Below are positions 1-11,283 of a stretch of 64,000 bases of DNA, in pieces. The position numbers and the translations under genes are program-made. Source of the stretch: Steinernema hermaphroditum (taxonomy: Eukaryota > Nematoda > Chromadorea > Rhabditida > Steinernematidae); contig CM059624.1 in the NCBI GenBank assembly GCA_030435675.1, positions 5,914,769 to 5,978,768 of the forward strand. Reading direction: 5' to 3'. Below the pieces are notes generated by a model. The model saw nothing but the letters and a program-made list of their open reading frames with translations. It was not told the origin of the DNA and searched no databases. Position 1 is the first letter of the stretch, and each line of letters begins with the position of its first letter.

Positions 1-45
1 CTCCTTGCCGCAAGCAGTCCACCTCTCGGTGACCCTCTCGACGAG

Positions 46-1187
46 ATGCGTTCGCTTGGCGCTCTTCTGCTCGTCTCTCTTGTAGCGTTCGCTTCGGCCA
101 GAAGCCGCTTCTTCTATCAGCTGGATCTGGTTGAGAAGAATTCTCCGACTCCTGTCGTCTTGTGGCATGGAATGGGTTCGTTTGCACGCGAAGGTCAGTT
201 GATGAGCCGATCTTTGCAGGAGACAACTGCTGCAACCCTATCAGCATGGGCTCCGTAAAGCGGCTTCTAGAGCACACCATCGACGGCGTCTACGTGCACT
301 CTCTGATGCTAGGAGATGGACTCATTGCGGTACAAAAAAAAATAATCTTATAAAAATACATGAATTCACAGGATACGACGAACTCCTTCCTGGACAACAT
401 GAACAGTCAGGTCGCCAGCGCTTGCGACCAAATCGCCAAGGACGAAAAATTGAGAAATGGATACAACGCGATCGGATTCTCGCAAGGAGGACTCTTCTTG
501 TAGGAGAAGTAGCTCGAGCAAACATTAGACTTCCCCTTTAGGCGTGCTGTCGCTCAGCGCTGTCCTAACCCTCCGATGAAGACGCTCGTTTCCATTGGCG
601 GACCCCAGCAGGGAATCAACGGATTCCCCTACTGTCCTGGCCCGACTACCGTATGCGACACTGTCCGAAAACTGCTCGACTGGGGTGCCTATTGGGGATT
701 CGTCCAGGACAGGTAAAAACGATCGATCTTCTAGCTTCTAGCGGGTGTTTAGGGTTGTGCAAGCGCAGTACTGGCACGATCCCAACAGCATTGAGGACTA
801 CAAGACGAAGAACATCTTCTTGGCCGACATCAACAATGCAAACGTATGCAAATATATGTTTTTTTTTTGTCACAAAGTTTGGAAATTCAGACTTTCAACG
901 AGACCTACAAGACGAATCTTCAAAAGCTTGAGAACTTCGTGATGATCAAATTCCTCAAAGACAACATGGTGGTCCCGAAAGAGAGCGAATGGTTCGGATT
1001 CTACGCCGACAACGACGTCTCCAAGTTGCTTCCCATGGAGGAAACCGAGCTCTACCAGAAGGATCTGATCGGAATCAAGCAGATGAATGCCGACGGAAAG
1101 CTCCACTTCCTCACCGTTGATGCCGACCATTTGGAAATCACCCACGACTTCCTCGTTAATGAGATCATCAAGAAATATTTTATGTGA
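46..1187 (+). CDS. ppt-1: Palmitoyl-protein thioesterase 1 (PPT1)
   Basis: Lysosomal thioesterase that removes palmitate from cysteines of proteins being degraded. Six exons fit in phase: 46-175, 220-329, 372-499, 542-712, 753-843 and 891-1187, giving 308 residues; the human enzyme has 306. The first ~19 residues are a hydrophobic signal peptide. Family landmarks appear in order: LWHGMGDNCCNP, the nucleophile elbow GFSQGG (catalytic Ser), [20 protein letters not shown], the catalytic Asp in KDNMVV just before SEWFGFY, and the catalytic His in DADHLEI. All triad residues are present, so the protein should be active. The introns are 41-47 bp with gt/ag borders. The start is the only ATG that places a signal peptide before the conserved core. 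I see no canonical AATAAA just after the stop. Identification rests on resemblance along the whole length. Confidence 0.95.
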
Positions 1188-4100
1188 TACACGTAATTGT
1201 ATTTAATTAATTTAGTAATTTTTTCGATACTAATTGCTATCGAAATGAATCCCCCATGTATAAACGGAGATCAGACGGGTTAGTGTGTGTGCTTTGCTTT
1301 CTGTCCACACGAGTGCAGGCAATAACTACGTTTTCTGATTGTTTGTGACGGAGATCGATGAGAAAACGATTGAAGTAAACAAGAAATGCAAAAATCGCAA
1401 TGTGACCCTTTTTGTCTATCTGAGAGTTATAGTAGTTTAGTGTGAAGAAGTAGTATGACAGGGACCTCACACGTAACAAGTCAAGAAAACTTTATGTTTC
1501 AGCGGTTGTTTCGATGTTTTTTGTATGCACTGCGTTACTGGTTGCTAACAACCATCAGTATATCAGTATTCGGATTGGATCCTCAGATGACTTATGATAA
1601 TGCAGTTGGAAGAAGGCTAAGAATCTCACTGTTTGGATATTACGCTTATGTAACAGCAGACAGGAGCGCATTCGGCCCAATCATACTCGGAGCAAGGCTC
1701 CAAAACATGGCTGGGTCCGAATGCGAAAGAACGTCTCCATTTGAGTATAAACAGGTTGGCTATATCTTTTCCCAACAGAGGAGATACAATAGAATTGCAC
1801 ACGAATTGACGAATAAATAGCTTCGTTTTTTTCAAAGATCTTTTAAATTTGCGCTGCTAAAACTGAATAGGTTTGTTCATCATTATAACCAATTAATTCA
1901 CTCCTCTAAGGAGGTGTTGTGAACTTTTATTTGCATGATTAACGTATCAATTTGTTAGGTTCTTCTCGAATCGTTCTCTCTTCGTAATATGTGATAGGCG
2001 CTAATAGGGGGAGCTTAGCTACCGAATGAGTCCGCGGTGTAGTTATTTCGCACAAAAAGTAGCTTTATGTTAGCATCAACAACATCACTGACCATTAAGA
2101 TCGCTTCACAACAGAAGAGATGAAATTGTAAACAATATGGATTGGACACGAGTTATTGATGCGTAAGCTATTTTTGTTTTTACAAACTCTTTTTAAGTTG
2201 GCTACTTCAGTTTGTAAATTAGAGAACAAGCGCGCAAGATGAATCTTATTAAATTTGTGCTTTATTTATTTTAATTTATAAAAATTTATTAAACTGTTTT
2301 ATCTTCTAAGTTGATGTACTCTTGTACCCCTATGTTCATAGGCCTCAGGTAGCCTGATTTGGCCATAATTTGCAACGTTCCATGATCGACAGTATCAATG
2401 GGACATAGTTCAAAAAAGCAAAGGGTTAACATTGGATGCCAAATGAAATAATGTTTAATAGACAAATACTGACAGTAATCTGTTAAACAGAGCCGCCTTT
2501 CCCACCGCTTCACACTGATCCCCGCCGTAAAATGATTTCCATTGTTTGTCTGGCAGACGGACTGAAATTTTAGGATTTTCCCTCATCTAGGAGAACCGGG
2601 AGAGTTGTACAACTTTGTGATTTACGGATTTAAAAAAGCCTCCAAACACTTCCTGCTTTTGAATCATTGACCAATAAAAAGTGGAGGGTTTTCCTTCGGG
2701 ACATAAGCGATCATCACTCTGATAACAGAATGATGAATTGCGTCTGGTCTGCAGAAGAACAGCTGATTTGAGGCCATCAATTGCACAATAAAGAAAAAGT
2801 CGAACAATTTGACCTATTGCTTGGATAGCCTATATGTAATAAGTTCGGCTCGGAAAGCTGCGCAGTGTGTTCCTTTCCAGTGGGGCTGAAATACAGTTGG
2901 ACCTACATGAGTGTTCTGATCTTAGGATTCCTTTCTTGGGTAAGAGTTATTGCATCATGCTAGGTATGACTGTGCCACTTTCAACGTCAGTTTTAGGGAA
3001 ACACAGTGTGAACAAGGCACATAAGAGTAAGAAGCTAGAGTGAACGGAGACTCAAAGATGACCCACCTGTATCGAGTGCTCCCTGTCGACCAGTCGTTCC
3101 GGTGACCCTAAAAATAGCACCAAGTGATTTGTTCGCACACTGATACAAATCGTATCACAGAGATTAAAAGAGCGACTACGTGATAGGGCGTCGTTGCGGG
3201 ACCACCCATAGTGCTCATGCGCGTTGCTCGTCAAGTAGGAAGTCCGGTTCCATTTAGGTAAAACACTTTTTTGCTTATTTTTCTCATAACTCGTGACAAT
3301 GTTTTCGATAAGGTCTTCAAGACATGTAACCAGATCTCGACTTCCGTCAGCTCACTTCGGTTCTTGTATTTCTCCATGCTCTTAGTCTCGAAGGTGTTCC
3401 GAATGGCTGCAGATGACGATCATAACCGCAACTGTTCGAGGTGTTGCTTTTTGAAATCGCATCCATCGACCGCTTGCGTCAGCCCGGGCTGACTGTCGGT
3501 CGGCCCGCTGGCAACAACGTGTCTTTGTCGCGGTCTCCGCGAGTTTCACCAAGTATTTCCGTTGCCTATGTGTAATATGTCCTCTGCACGCTAAGACAAC
3601 ACTTGTGCCGATTATAAGAAGCACAGTTGACCCTCATTCCAGCGATGCCCCCGATCGGCCGCGATCACTTCGCGAGGACATCTCAATGCGGAACTTTTTC
3701 TCTTTTTTTCTTTCAATCTTAATTATGCGTTTTGTGAATTGTTGAAAGTCACGTAACTCAAAGTGTCTTAGAGCCGTTTTATGGTGTTTTATCCACGTGT
3801 GAGGGAGGAGTTCCTGATTAAATTGCCATTTCCCCAACATTTTTATGGCATGTCCTTGTAAATTAAGAAGCTACTTCAGCAGTAAAAATATATGATATAA
3901 TGCAAAACGATAATTTATTATGGTCCATAAAGGAGGCGAAAATCATTGGATGTCAACTTCGATGGTCCAGGGAGACGCGCGATGGGGAAAGGCAAGCAGA
4001 TATTCAGATGTTATCCTCGGATATCAACTTCAAGGTGACATCTGATTTTCCAAAAAGATGAAAGGGTTAACTTTGAGATCTTATGAAGAGAATGATTAGA

Positions 4101-4594
4101 AAAGAGGACTTCCAGAGTATTCAAAAACACTGCCTTTCTCAGCACGTGCGAAAACCTGTTTGTCCCAAAATTTCTTGGTCTCTTGACGCCACGGACAGCA
4201 TAGTGAAGAACGTTTAAATCTGTTGCGTTCGTCTTGTATAGTTTGCTATATAGGAAGTCACTTGCCTCTTCATACCTTTCTTGCCTATCCTTTACCCTGT
4301 TATCATGGTTTATCCTTTATCTCATTACGTCCTGTCTTCTTTATTTCCATTTCTACGTCAATTATATGCACTGCTTTTTGCTCGTTGGTCGCATTCCTTT
4401 TGAATATTTACAAAAACACCCAACCCCTCTTTCATTGGGGAAGTGTAAATCGACGACTTCCAAGAAGATGGCGACCGTTAAACGGTGATTTATGCGATTG
4501 GCACCGACTTTCAACCTCGGCCGTGTTATCCCGTATTTCCTTTCGATCTGTTTACCTTTCGCCGAATAGTCTTTGCTCTTTGCAGATCGCCACA
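1188..4594. other. Intergenic, no convincing gene
   Basis: AT-rich sequence. The longest open frame (1455-1820, +, 121 codons) has no recognisable domain, splice structure or coding-like composition, and I do not call it. A short copy of a dispersed repeat lies at about 2495-2570 (listed separately). An acceptor-like tttgcag lies just before the ATG at 4595. Confidence 0.6.
2495..2570. repeat. Dispersed repeat, copy 1
   Basis: This segment reads cccaccgcttcacactgat, then aaaatgatttccattgttt and gtctggcagacg. Clearly related sequence occurs at about 13556-13640 (inside a TWK intron) and 59026-59110. The shared core and the unrelated flanks indicate a small dispersed element, perhaps a MITE remnant. 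I found no terminal inverted repeats. Confidence 0.5.
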
Positions 4595-7500
4595 ATGGAT
4601 CATCTGCAGATGGAGTTCCTAGAGGTGTGTAGCATGGGAGACGCGAACCAAGTGGCCGCTATGCTCCGCGGCGGCAGAATCGATCCGCACTACAGCCATA
4701 AGATCAACGGATGGTATGTTTTGACTTCTTTCCTTCCTCTTCCGTCCCACCGTCACATTCGCGCATTCTGTTGAACGTGCTCGCACCGCTGAAAGCACGA
4801 AGAACGACCGAGGTCCGATCGGATTTCGACTTCATGCCACGGGCCATCAGCTGCGCTTCTCGCGTCGAAGGGGACGTCCGGACGCCAGGTTGTACAGCTG
4901 ACCTTCGGTGCTCGCCGCGTACATCGTCATTTGCGAATTCGTCGGCCCTCGGACTTCGACGAACGCTCTAGCAGTCGCGTTTTTTCGATCCGGCAGTCTG
5001 CCGCTTCCGGCGACGCTGCAGGTGACCCTGTTGCGATGCCTAAGGTTCTTTCCGCCCGACCGATACCTGCAGTTTGCAAAATTCTTTCGTAATTGAGGCT
5101 CTGATCGAGAAGCTTCTCTAATCGCTCTGTTTACTCTGCAATAGTGGTCTTCAAAAATATCTCAAAGCGATCGTTTAAAGTTGCTCCAAATAGCTGCAAA
5201 TGAGAAGAAGTTTCCTTTCTTTGTGATAGTTTCGCAGTGAGTCACTGAAATCCTATCTCTCCCGACAGCAACAAAAGTCACCGCTTCTCACTTCTGCTAA
5301 AGTGTCTGTGTAAAGTGATTATTCAGTCTTCTTGTTCTCACATTCCGTCTACCAAGGGTTGACTATCTTGAGATATTTCAAACCACTCCGCTAGTTTTAT
5401 CTAATTAAGCATTTTTACTTTTTATTTAATATTTAATTAAGCTAAGCATGCGAAGGCCAAGACTGCCTCAAATCTAACAAATCTAAAATGCAACCTTATA
5501 ACACTTTCGTATAAAATGTATGATCGATTTGCTGAAATTTACTATTTGGAGTCATGTTAATTAGCCCAGCATAAAATGGAAAACCTTTTCATTTGTTAGT
5601 CCATTTTGATTCGACTCATATTTCGCCAACGCCAAGGACGTCCTTAAGTGTTACGGTGCCTCCAAACTCTGATCCCGTCTGGTTCCTCAACGCAAAATCG
5701 CCTTCTTCACGTCGCACATTCAAAACATTTGTCAAAGTTTTTCTGTTTGCACTTTTGCGCCCGATTCCATTGGTCGCAAAGTGGGACTACGGCGCTTTAA
5801 TGCCTCGTAAATCGCCCGTTTTTCCTCGCGTTATCATAGCCATCACACATTGCGGACTAAATCACTTTGACCCTGCAAATTATGACTTCTGTTGGCAGTA
5901 TGCATATCTCCTCACATCGTCACTTGTCACCCTCAAAGATTGTGTCCTCTGTGGATTGTTTGACTGTGTCATCTTCTGTGATCTGACAAGTGTTCTTGTT
6001 CTCGAGTGCAAAGAAGCCATGCAGAGTCCATGGCCCAGAAGGGTCCGCGTCGAGTGCAGATCTCGCGGCGGCGCCTCTCTGCTGTAACACTCGAAGAGGT
6101 TGTTGGCAAATGGGCGATGGACGATCAAAGGGCAGACGGCGTGCCGGCAACAATTGACCACTAGCGCATCGGTTAGCGCTGGAAAGTTACTTCATTCCAC
6201 CCGCATTATACAGCCACTTATTGTCGAACACGACGGGTTTGATTGATCTCTCCGCTTCCTTTGTCCACTTGCCGCGCGATTCCTCGTCCGCGGGCGAAAT
6301 TCCAAATTCGATCAGCGCCAACTCGTCAACACGATCTTTCCCTTATGCTAATCGATGCGCCTTACTGGCGCCGCTTTTATCGCGCGTTCCATCTTTTGGA
6401 GTTTACGGTCGGCACAAGTACATCGGCACTTAGGCCCTCTTGACGTCTTTTTTATGTTTGCCCAGTCGAGTTTTTCCTCTCCACCGATACGTTCTGTGTT
6501 TTACCTCGACTAATCGCATTATCTTTCAGGACGGCGTTGCACTGGGCCGCACGCCGAGGTCACACCGACGTTGTTTACCAGCTTCTGAACGCCGGTTTCG
6601 ACCCCCACAGTGAGACCGCCGACGGAAAAACCGCCCTTGACGTCGCCCACCCGGACAGCGATCCAGAACTGCGCGCTCTCCTCGGAGCCGACGAGTGCAA
6701 AACGGAAGCCATGAGTTCAGGTGATTGATGATCTCGTTAAGATGTGGAACGAGCGTCCGATTCTTGATGATTTTAATCGAGTCGGACGTTTGGACCAGTC
6801 GGTAAATGTAAACTAAGAAGGGTATTCTATGTTTTTGCGATTTTTGTGCGTGCCTTTATCCCGAAAAAATAGACAGAAGTGAAGTCCAGTTAGCAGAGAA
6901 ACGTCATTTTTGATGTTCTCAAATCTCATGATCTCAAAAGCGATAGAGATATGGTGCTGTGCGATCATTCCAGCCCAGCAACGAAGAACCAACGAAAGAA
7001 AGAGCAGCCGAGCAAACATCGATTTTTTCAGGCACAGAAAACAGCGCCCCGACATCTCCCAAGTTCGTCCCCAGCTACAAGAAGAATCCTCCCTTCCCCT
7101 ATTCCAATAAAAGCGCCTCCTTCGATCATGGAGGCTGCACGGTAGGACCCAACCCGGACTCGCCCACCTCTCAAGGCTATTACTCCTACGGCAGACGTGA
7201 TTCCACTAAGCGAACTCGATTCCTCCTCGTGCGCACAAGGTGAGGCTTTAGTCAAAGGCTTTACGGTTAAATTGACCTCTTTGAAGCTGCGCCAACGGGA
7301 AAGAAGCATTCAAGAGAATCACCCTCCCCGGAGGGGGCACGGTCGACTTTCTGAAGACAACGATCGAGCGCTCAATGCGCCTGGGAGCGGTGAAGGACGT
7401 CCTTCTACTCCCGGACCGCGTGCTTGTCGAGCACGACGAACAGCTGAGAGAGTTCGCCGACTGCCAGAAAGTCGAAGTCATATTCGACCCGGACGCCCCT

Positions 7501-8513
7501 CTTTCGTCACCGCAGCCGCCGGCGGTAGTTGACACGCCGTTGCGTCAGCCGAGCATTAGATCTCGTTTTTCAGGTTCGCAAAGCATCGCTAACCGACAGG
7601 ATGGATCGCCGCTCGCCTTCCAAAATTCCAATGCTCAGCAAGAAGTCGAAGAGCGTGATGGAGGAAGGCCGTCTGAGCACCGAATCGTCGCCGTCCCCCA
7701 CTCCGCCCGCTCCCAAGAAGCGCGACGATGCTGTTCGCCCTGAGGAACACGACAGTGGACATGAGGCCAAAGACGATGGTGATGGTGAGTGGTGGTGGAT
7801 TAAAGAAGTTCTTCCATTTTATAGTTCCTCCAAAGCCTTAGATTACTCAATAACTTTTGCTGCTCATAATTTTCATAAAGTTCGGCTGATTAGTGTTCGT
7901 TAAAGAAGAAAGCTAATGGTTTATTTTCTAAAAGAAGACTTCGGGTACTTCACTTCAAGAAGATTGGGCACCTTCCTAGATCCAAACTCAAAATCTGAAC
8001 ATCCATGCGTACTGTGTACTTTGATCCCACGAATGCTTAGATCTTTCCCAAAAGATCTTATGATTTCGTCACATCTTCCTTGACGTGAGAACAACAACAA
8101 TTCTTTCAGACGAGAGCTCCGACCTTTCCTCATCACTCACCCTCTCCGAACGCGACGAGTTCGTCTCGGCGACGATAAAGTTGGACGCTAAGGACACAGA
8201 GGAACAAGTGGACCAGCACCTGTCCGAATCACCCACCGCCACCACGAGCTTCTCGACCTCTATCGAGGAGAGCGAGTGCGTCCAGCAGCTCATCAAGCCG
8301 CTCACTCAGAACGGCACCGAGACCACCGTGAAGGAGCTGAAGAACGTCGTCGTCGCGAGCGAACCGATCGAGGAACTCGAAGTGATCAACGTGCACACCG
8401 AAGCGCAGAACGATTTCAGCCGAAAGGTGCTCAGCTATGCGACATTCACCGCCGGCGTCGTCGGCTTTTCGGCCATCGCCTACATGGGATACTTGAAGTT
8501 CAAGAGGATTTGA
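4595..8513 (+). CDS. ANKRD40-like ankyrin protein with C-terminal membrane tail
   Basis: Six exons join in phase: 4595-4713, 6530-6720, 7032-7239, 7287-7524, 7574-7784 and 8110-8513 (456 residues). Residues ~7-75 are ankyrin repeats; GWTALHWAARRGHTDVV spans the first splice and DGKTALDVA follows. Residues ~165-235 (FLLVRTSCANG, LPGGGTVDF, DVLLLPDRVLVEHDEQLREF) resemble the conserved C-terminal segment of ANKRD40. A Ser/Glu-rich linker follows, with lysine-rich KKSKS and KKRDD. The last ~25 residues form one hydrophobic segment ending in KFKRI, typical of a tail anchor. Intron 1 is 1.8 kb and holds no other gene I can see. The function of ANKRD40 is poorly known. Membrane anchoring, possibly on mitochondria, is my inference. 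tttgcag lies 9 bp before the ATG and may be a trans-splice acceptor. Confidence 0.8.
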
Positions 8514-8829
8514 TGGATTTGTGCATTTTATTTTGATCGTGTTTATGCTCAACTGTTACATAGAATTCTGTTTGAACACCGAAGACTTCTTCCCAATAAA
8601 TTGTAGAAACGAAAATGCCTACTTAAAAGCATATCTTATCAGCTGTGATGTTAAACGCTCGAAATTTCATCGGATCGAGACTCGCATAACATCTCTGCTT
8701 ATCAGTCCCAGTTCTAATCAACGCAGACTACAGCAATCGACCATTAGTCGATTTTGATAAAAATCGTTCTCTCAGTGGGAAATAATATCACCAACTATCA
8801 CGTCTGAGTGAGCTAGGTAGGATCATCAT

Positions 8830-9000
8830 AGAGAACGGTCGAGACGGCATGCGACGGAGACCCCATTCAGAGGCGACTGTCTCGTCGCAACGGCGCGAGA
8901 CAGCGCAGACGAACAGAGAAATCGACTGCTGTGCATTGACACGCCCCGATGGGTGCCGGGTTCGATTCCTCCCGACGGATATGCTTTTTTTATTTGATTA
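8830..9000 (+). repeat. tRNA-like (SINE-like) repeat, copy 1
   Basis: The 3' part reads gtgccgggttcgattcctcc. It carries a good RNA polymerase III B-box (ggttcgattcc) and is followed by a run of seven T. No complete tRNA cloverleaf can be drawn: I find neither a proper acceptor stem nor an A-box at the right distance. The same gtgccgggttcg core recurs near 21926, which suggests a tRNA-derived repeat family and not a functional tRNA. Confidence 0.4.
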
Positions 9001-9199
9001 TTTCTTTTTCTACTCTTCGTAGAACAAAAAAAATTTAAGAAATGGACTGTCAAGCAAAGCGTAGAACTGTCATGATGCTACGGCTGATACACCACTCCAC
9101 AACACACAGTCCTCTTCAGAGGTGAGAAGCTTTTCGCTGTTTTTCCATCCCAAGAGGCAAGGCAATAAGTAACTTCTTCAGTATCCTATAGACGTATCA

Positions 9200-9620
9200 G
9201 CCATGAAAAACTTTTCCACATCTGGTTTGGGGTGAACTTTACCTTGCTGGCAAAACTCAGCCGTTTTCATGGACGAAAACGTCAAAATCACTACTGCCTA
9301 TCAGGAACAAGTGCTTTCAGTTGTTAAAACATGGGGGAGATTCTCTTCGCAAGTGAAGGACAGTGGATGTTTCGTCAGGACCACGCACCATCCTGTGGAA
9401 CCAAAACTAGCTTGGAGGCCAGCGGAAAGTTGTTTTCCGCGTCTAATTCACCCAATTTGAATTTCGTGATTTAGAGCATCTTGAAGCAAAAAGTATCGGC
9501 TACAAAGTACGCTAACGTAGAGTCTCTGACAAAATCTCTCCTTGGAGTTTGAGGCGCAATCAGCGTGGACACCTTGCATGAATTTGCGGACAATTTAATT
9601 TCTGAAAGCGTCTACGTGGA
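9200..9620 (+). pseudogene. mariner/Tc1-type transposase remnant
   Basis: Pieces of a DD(D/E) transposase are readable only by switching frame. First comes MDENVKITTAYQEQVLS from 9269, then from about 9340 in another frame SEGQWMFRQDHAPSCGTK, SNSPNLNFVI, a stop, and SILKQKVSATKYANVESL. These match the order of family motifs (W.FQQD.AP, then NSPDLNP.D, then W..LE.K). The acidic residue of the second motif is Asn here, and there is at least one frameshift and two stops, so it is dead. I could not see terminal inverted repeats. Confidence 0.7.
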
Positions 9621-10366
9621 TTCCAAAGGTGGTCCTATCGAAAGCAGGCTAGGAGCCCATGCTCCCATTAACCCCAATGCCTGATTACTACCAGAATTTC
9701 TCGTCACTGTCTCACTGTTCAAGAATCATTGGTTTTAACCCCACCTTCTTATCACATTGTTCCTCTTTCTTGCTTCGAGGATCGACCGCTACCCCAACGA
9801 CTACAGTGCATAATGGCCGTCTTCCGTCTGACAAGAGAGACGTTTGTCTGGGTTTGTCAGTGTCTATTTTGTAGCGGCTAATGTTTGACTTCAAAATCTG
9901 TTGAGTTCGGCTTTCACTCCCTTTGTTCCTGTACCTTGAAACATTTCTCTTTGTCGGCGTCGCGATTCTCCGCCCTCCATTGGTCCTGACACGAAAACCT
10001 TTCGTTCGAATCGCCCCGCAATGCCAATTTCGTCGGGTCCGTCCCTCCTTCTCCCGCTGTTCCTCCGTGATTTCGTTGCTTTTGATCGTGATCCGATCGA
10101 TTTCTGACGAAGTTTTCGTGTTTATCGATTCGCTCTCCCTGTTCTTCATGAGACGCCGCAAGTTGCTGGCTGATTTTGCTCTGCTGGCAAATGAAATTTG
10201 TGAGAAAATTCTCACCAAACTCCTTCGCACTTTTCGTTCTGTTCGGAATTGATATTCCAAGCTCACTGTTCACTAATTCAAATTCATTGAGCTTTCGAGA
10301 ACGCGCTGCTATTCCACCTCACAATTTACTTCCTACTTGTCTCATCTACTTCCCGTTTCAGGCAAT

Positions 10367-11078
10367 ATGTCCGAAGGATCAGTATCCTCGTTGATGTCGT
10401 TCGTCAGGTCGAACTTCGCCACGATCGCCGGTATCACAGGATGTGCCTTCATCGGATACGCCATCTACTTCGACAAGAAGCGCCGCTCAGATCCCAACTA
10501 CAAGCAGAAGATTCGCGAAAGTGAGGAATGACTGCATTGACGAACGTCATTTCGTTGGTTTCAGATCGACGTTCGAAGGCCAGTACCGGCGGTTCGGCGC
10601 GCCCCCGCGGCAAGGTTCCGGATGTCAACAACGCTACCGAAATGCAGCAGTTCTTCCTGCAAGAAGTGCAGCTAGGAGAAGAGCTCATCGCTGAGAATCA
10701 AGTTGAAGAGGGCGTGGAGCACCTCTGCAACGCCATCATGATGTGCGGACAGCCGCAGCAGCTGCTCCAGATCTTCCAGCAAACACTGCCAGCCGACCAC
10801 TTCCAGCTCATTGTTCAAAAGCTGCCCGAGACCCGCGAGGTGCGTTTCCCGTCCTGTTTCTCTTAGTGATCGTTCTTGTTTAGCGCCTTGCCCGTATGTT
10901 CGGAGTCGTTCCTGGCGACTCGGAGCCCTCCGGAATCGAAGCTCTGCCCACTTGCGCTGGAGAAGCCCAGATCATCGAAGAAGACGACAGCCGCCCTCCC
11001 ATGGTGTTCATGTCCGGCGGCGGCCCTCCCCCACCCGGAATGCAGGGACTGATGATTGACCAGGACGATTTGGAGTAG
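10367..11078 (+). CDS. tomm-20: Mitochondrial import receptor subunit TOM20
   Basis: Receptor of the TOM complex on the mitochondrial outer membrane; it recognises presequences of imported proteins. Three exons, 10367-10520, 10565-10839 and 10884-11078, give 207 residues; the worm protein is of similar size. The N-terminal anchor is residues ~15-35 (ATIAGITGCAFIGYAIYF), followed by the family signature FDKKRRSDPNYKQKIRE. The TPR-like receptor domain contains MQQFFLQEVQLGEELI, a CNAIMMCG segment and QLLQIFQQTLP. The acidic tail ends DQDDLE, as in other nematode TOM20 proteins. cccgtttcag ends 5 bp before the ATG and is a likely spliced-leader acceptor. The gene converges on the TWK channel, whose stop is 205 bp away. 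Confidence 0.95.
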
Positions 11079-11283
11079 TTATATATTCCGTTTGTTATGT
11101 TTCCCCGTAAGATTCACCGCATAGGACATAAAGTTGTTTGTTGGCGATTTATGTATTGATAGACTCTCAATATTTATTCGGAATGGAACTGGCAGCTACA
11201 CAGTCAAGGAGCTATTGCTAGGAGAGGATATTTACAGTGAGAAAGACGACTGGATGGTGTGTGGCAGCTGGACCTTGGATCTC

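Noticed and set aside
1455..1820. 121-codon + strand frame after ppt-1
   Set aside because: No domain, no splice or promoter signal, AT-rich composition like the surrounding non-coding DNA.
4223..4774. 183-codon + strand frame overlapping the ANKRD40-like start
   Set aside because: Different frame from the conserved ankyrin exon; the sequence before 4595 looks like leader and pyrimidine tract.
5593..6087. 164-codon frame in intron 1 of the ANKRD40-like gene
   Set aside because: No recognisable domain; opposite-strand frames equally open; best explained as intron sequence.
9712..10266. 184-codon - strand frame upstream of tomm-20
   Set aside because: Overlaps open frames on the + strand, no domain, arginine/serine-rich composition from a pyrimidine-rich leader region.
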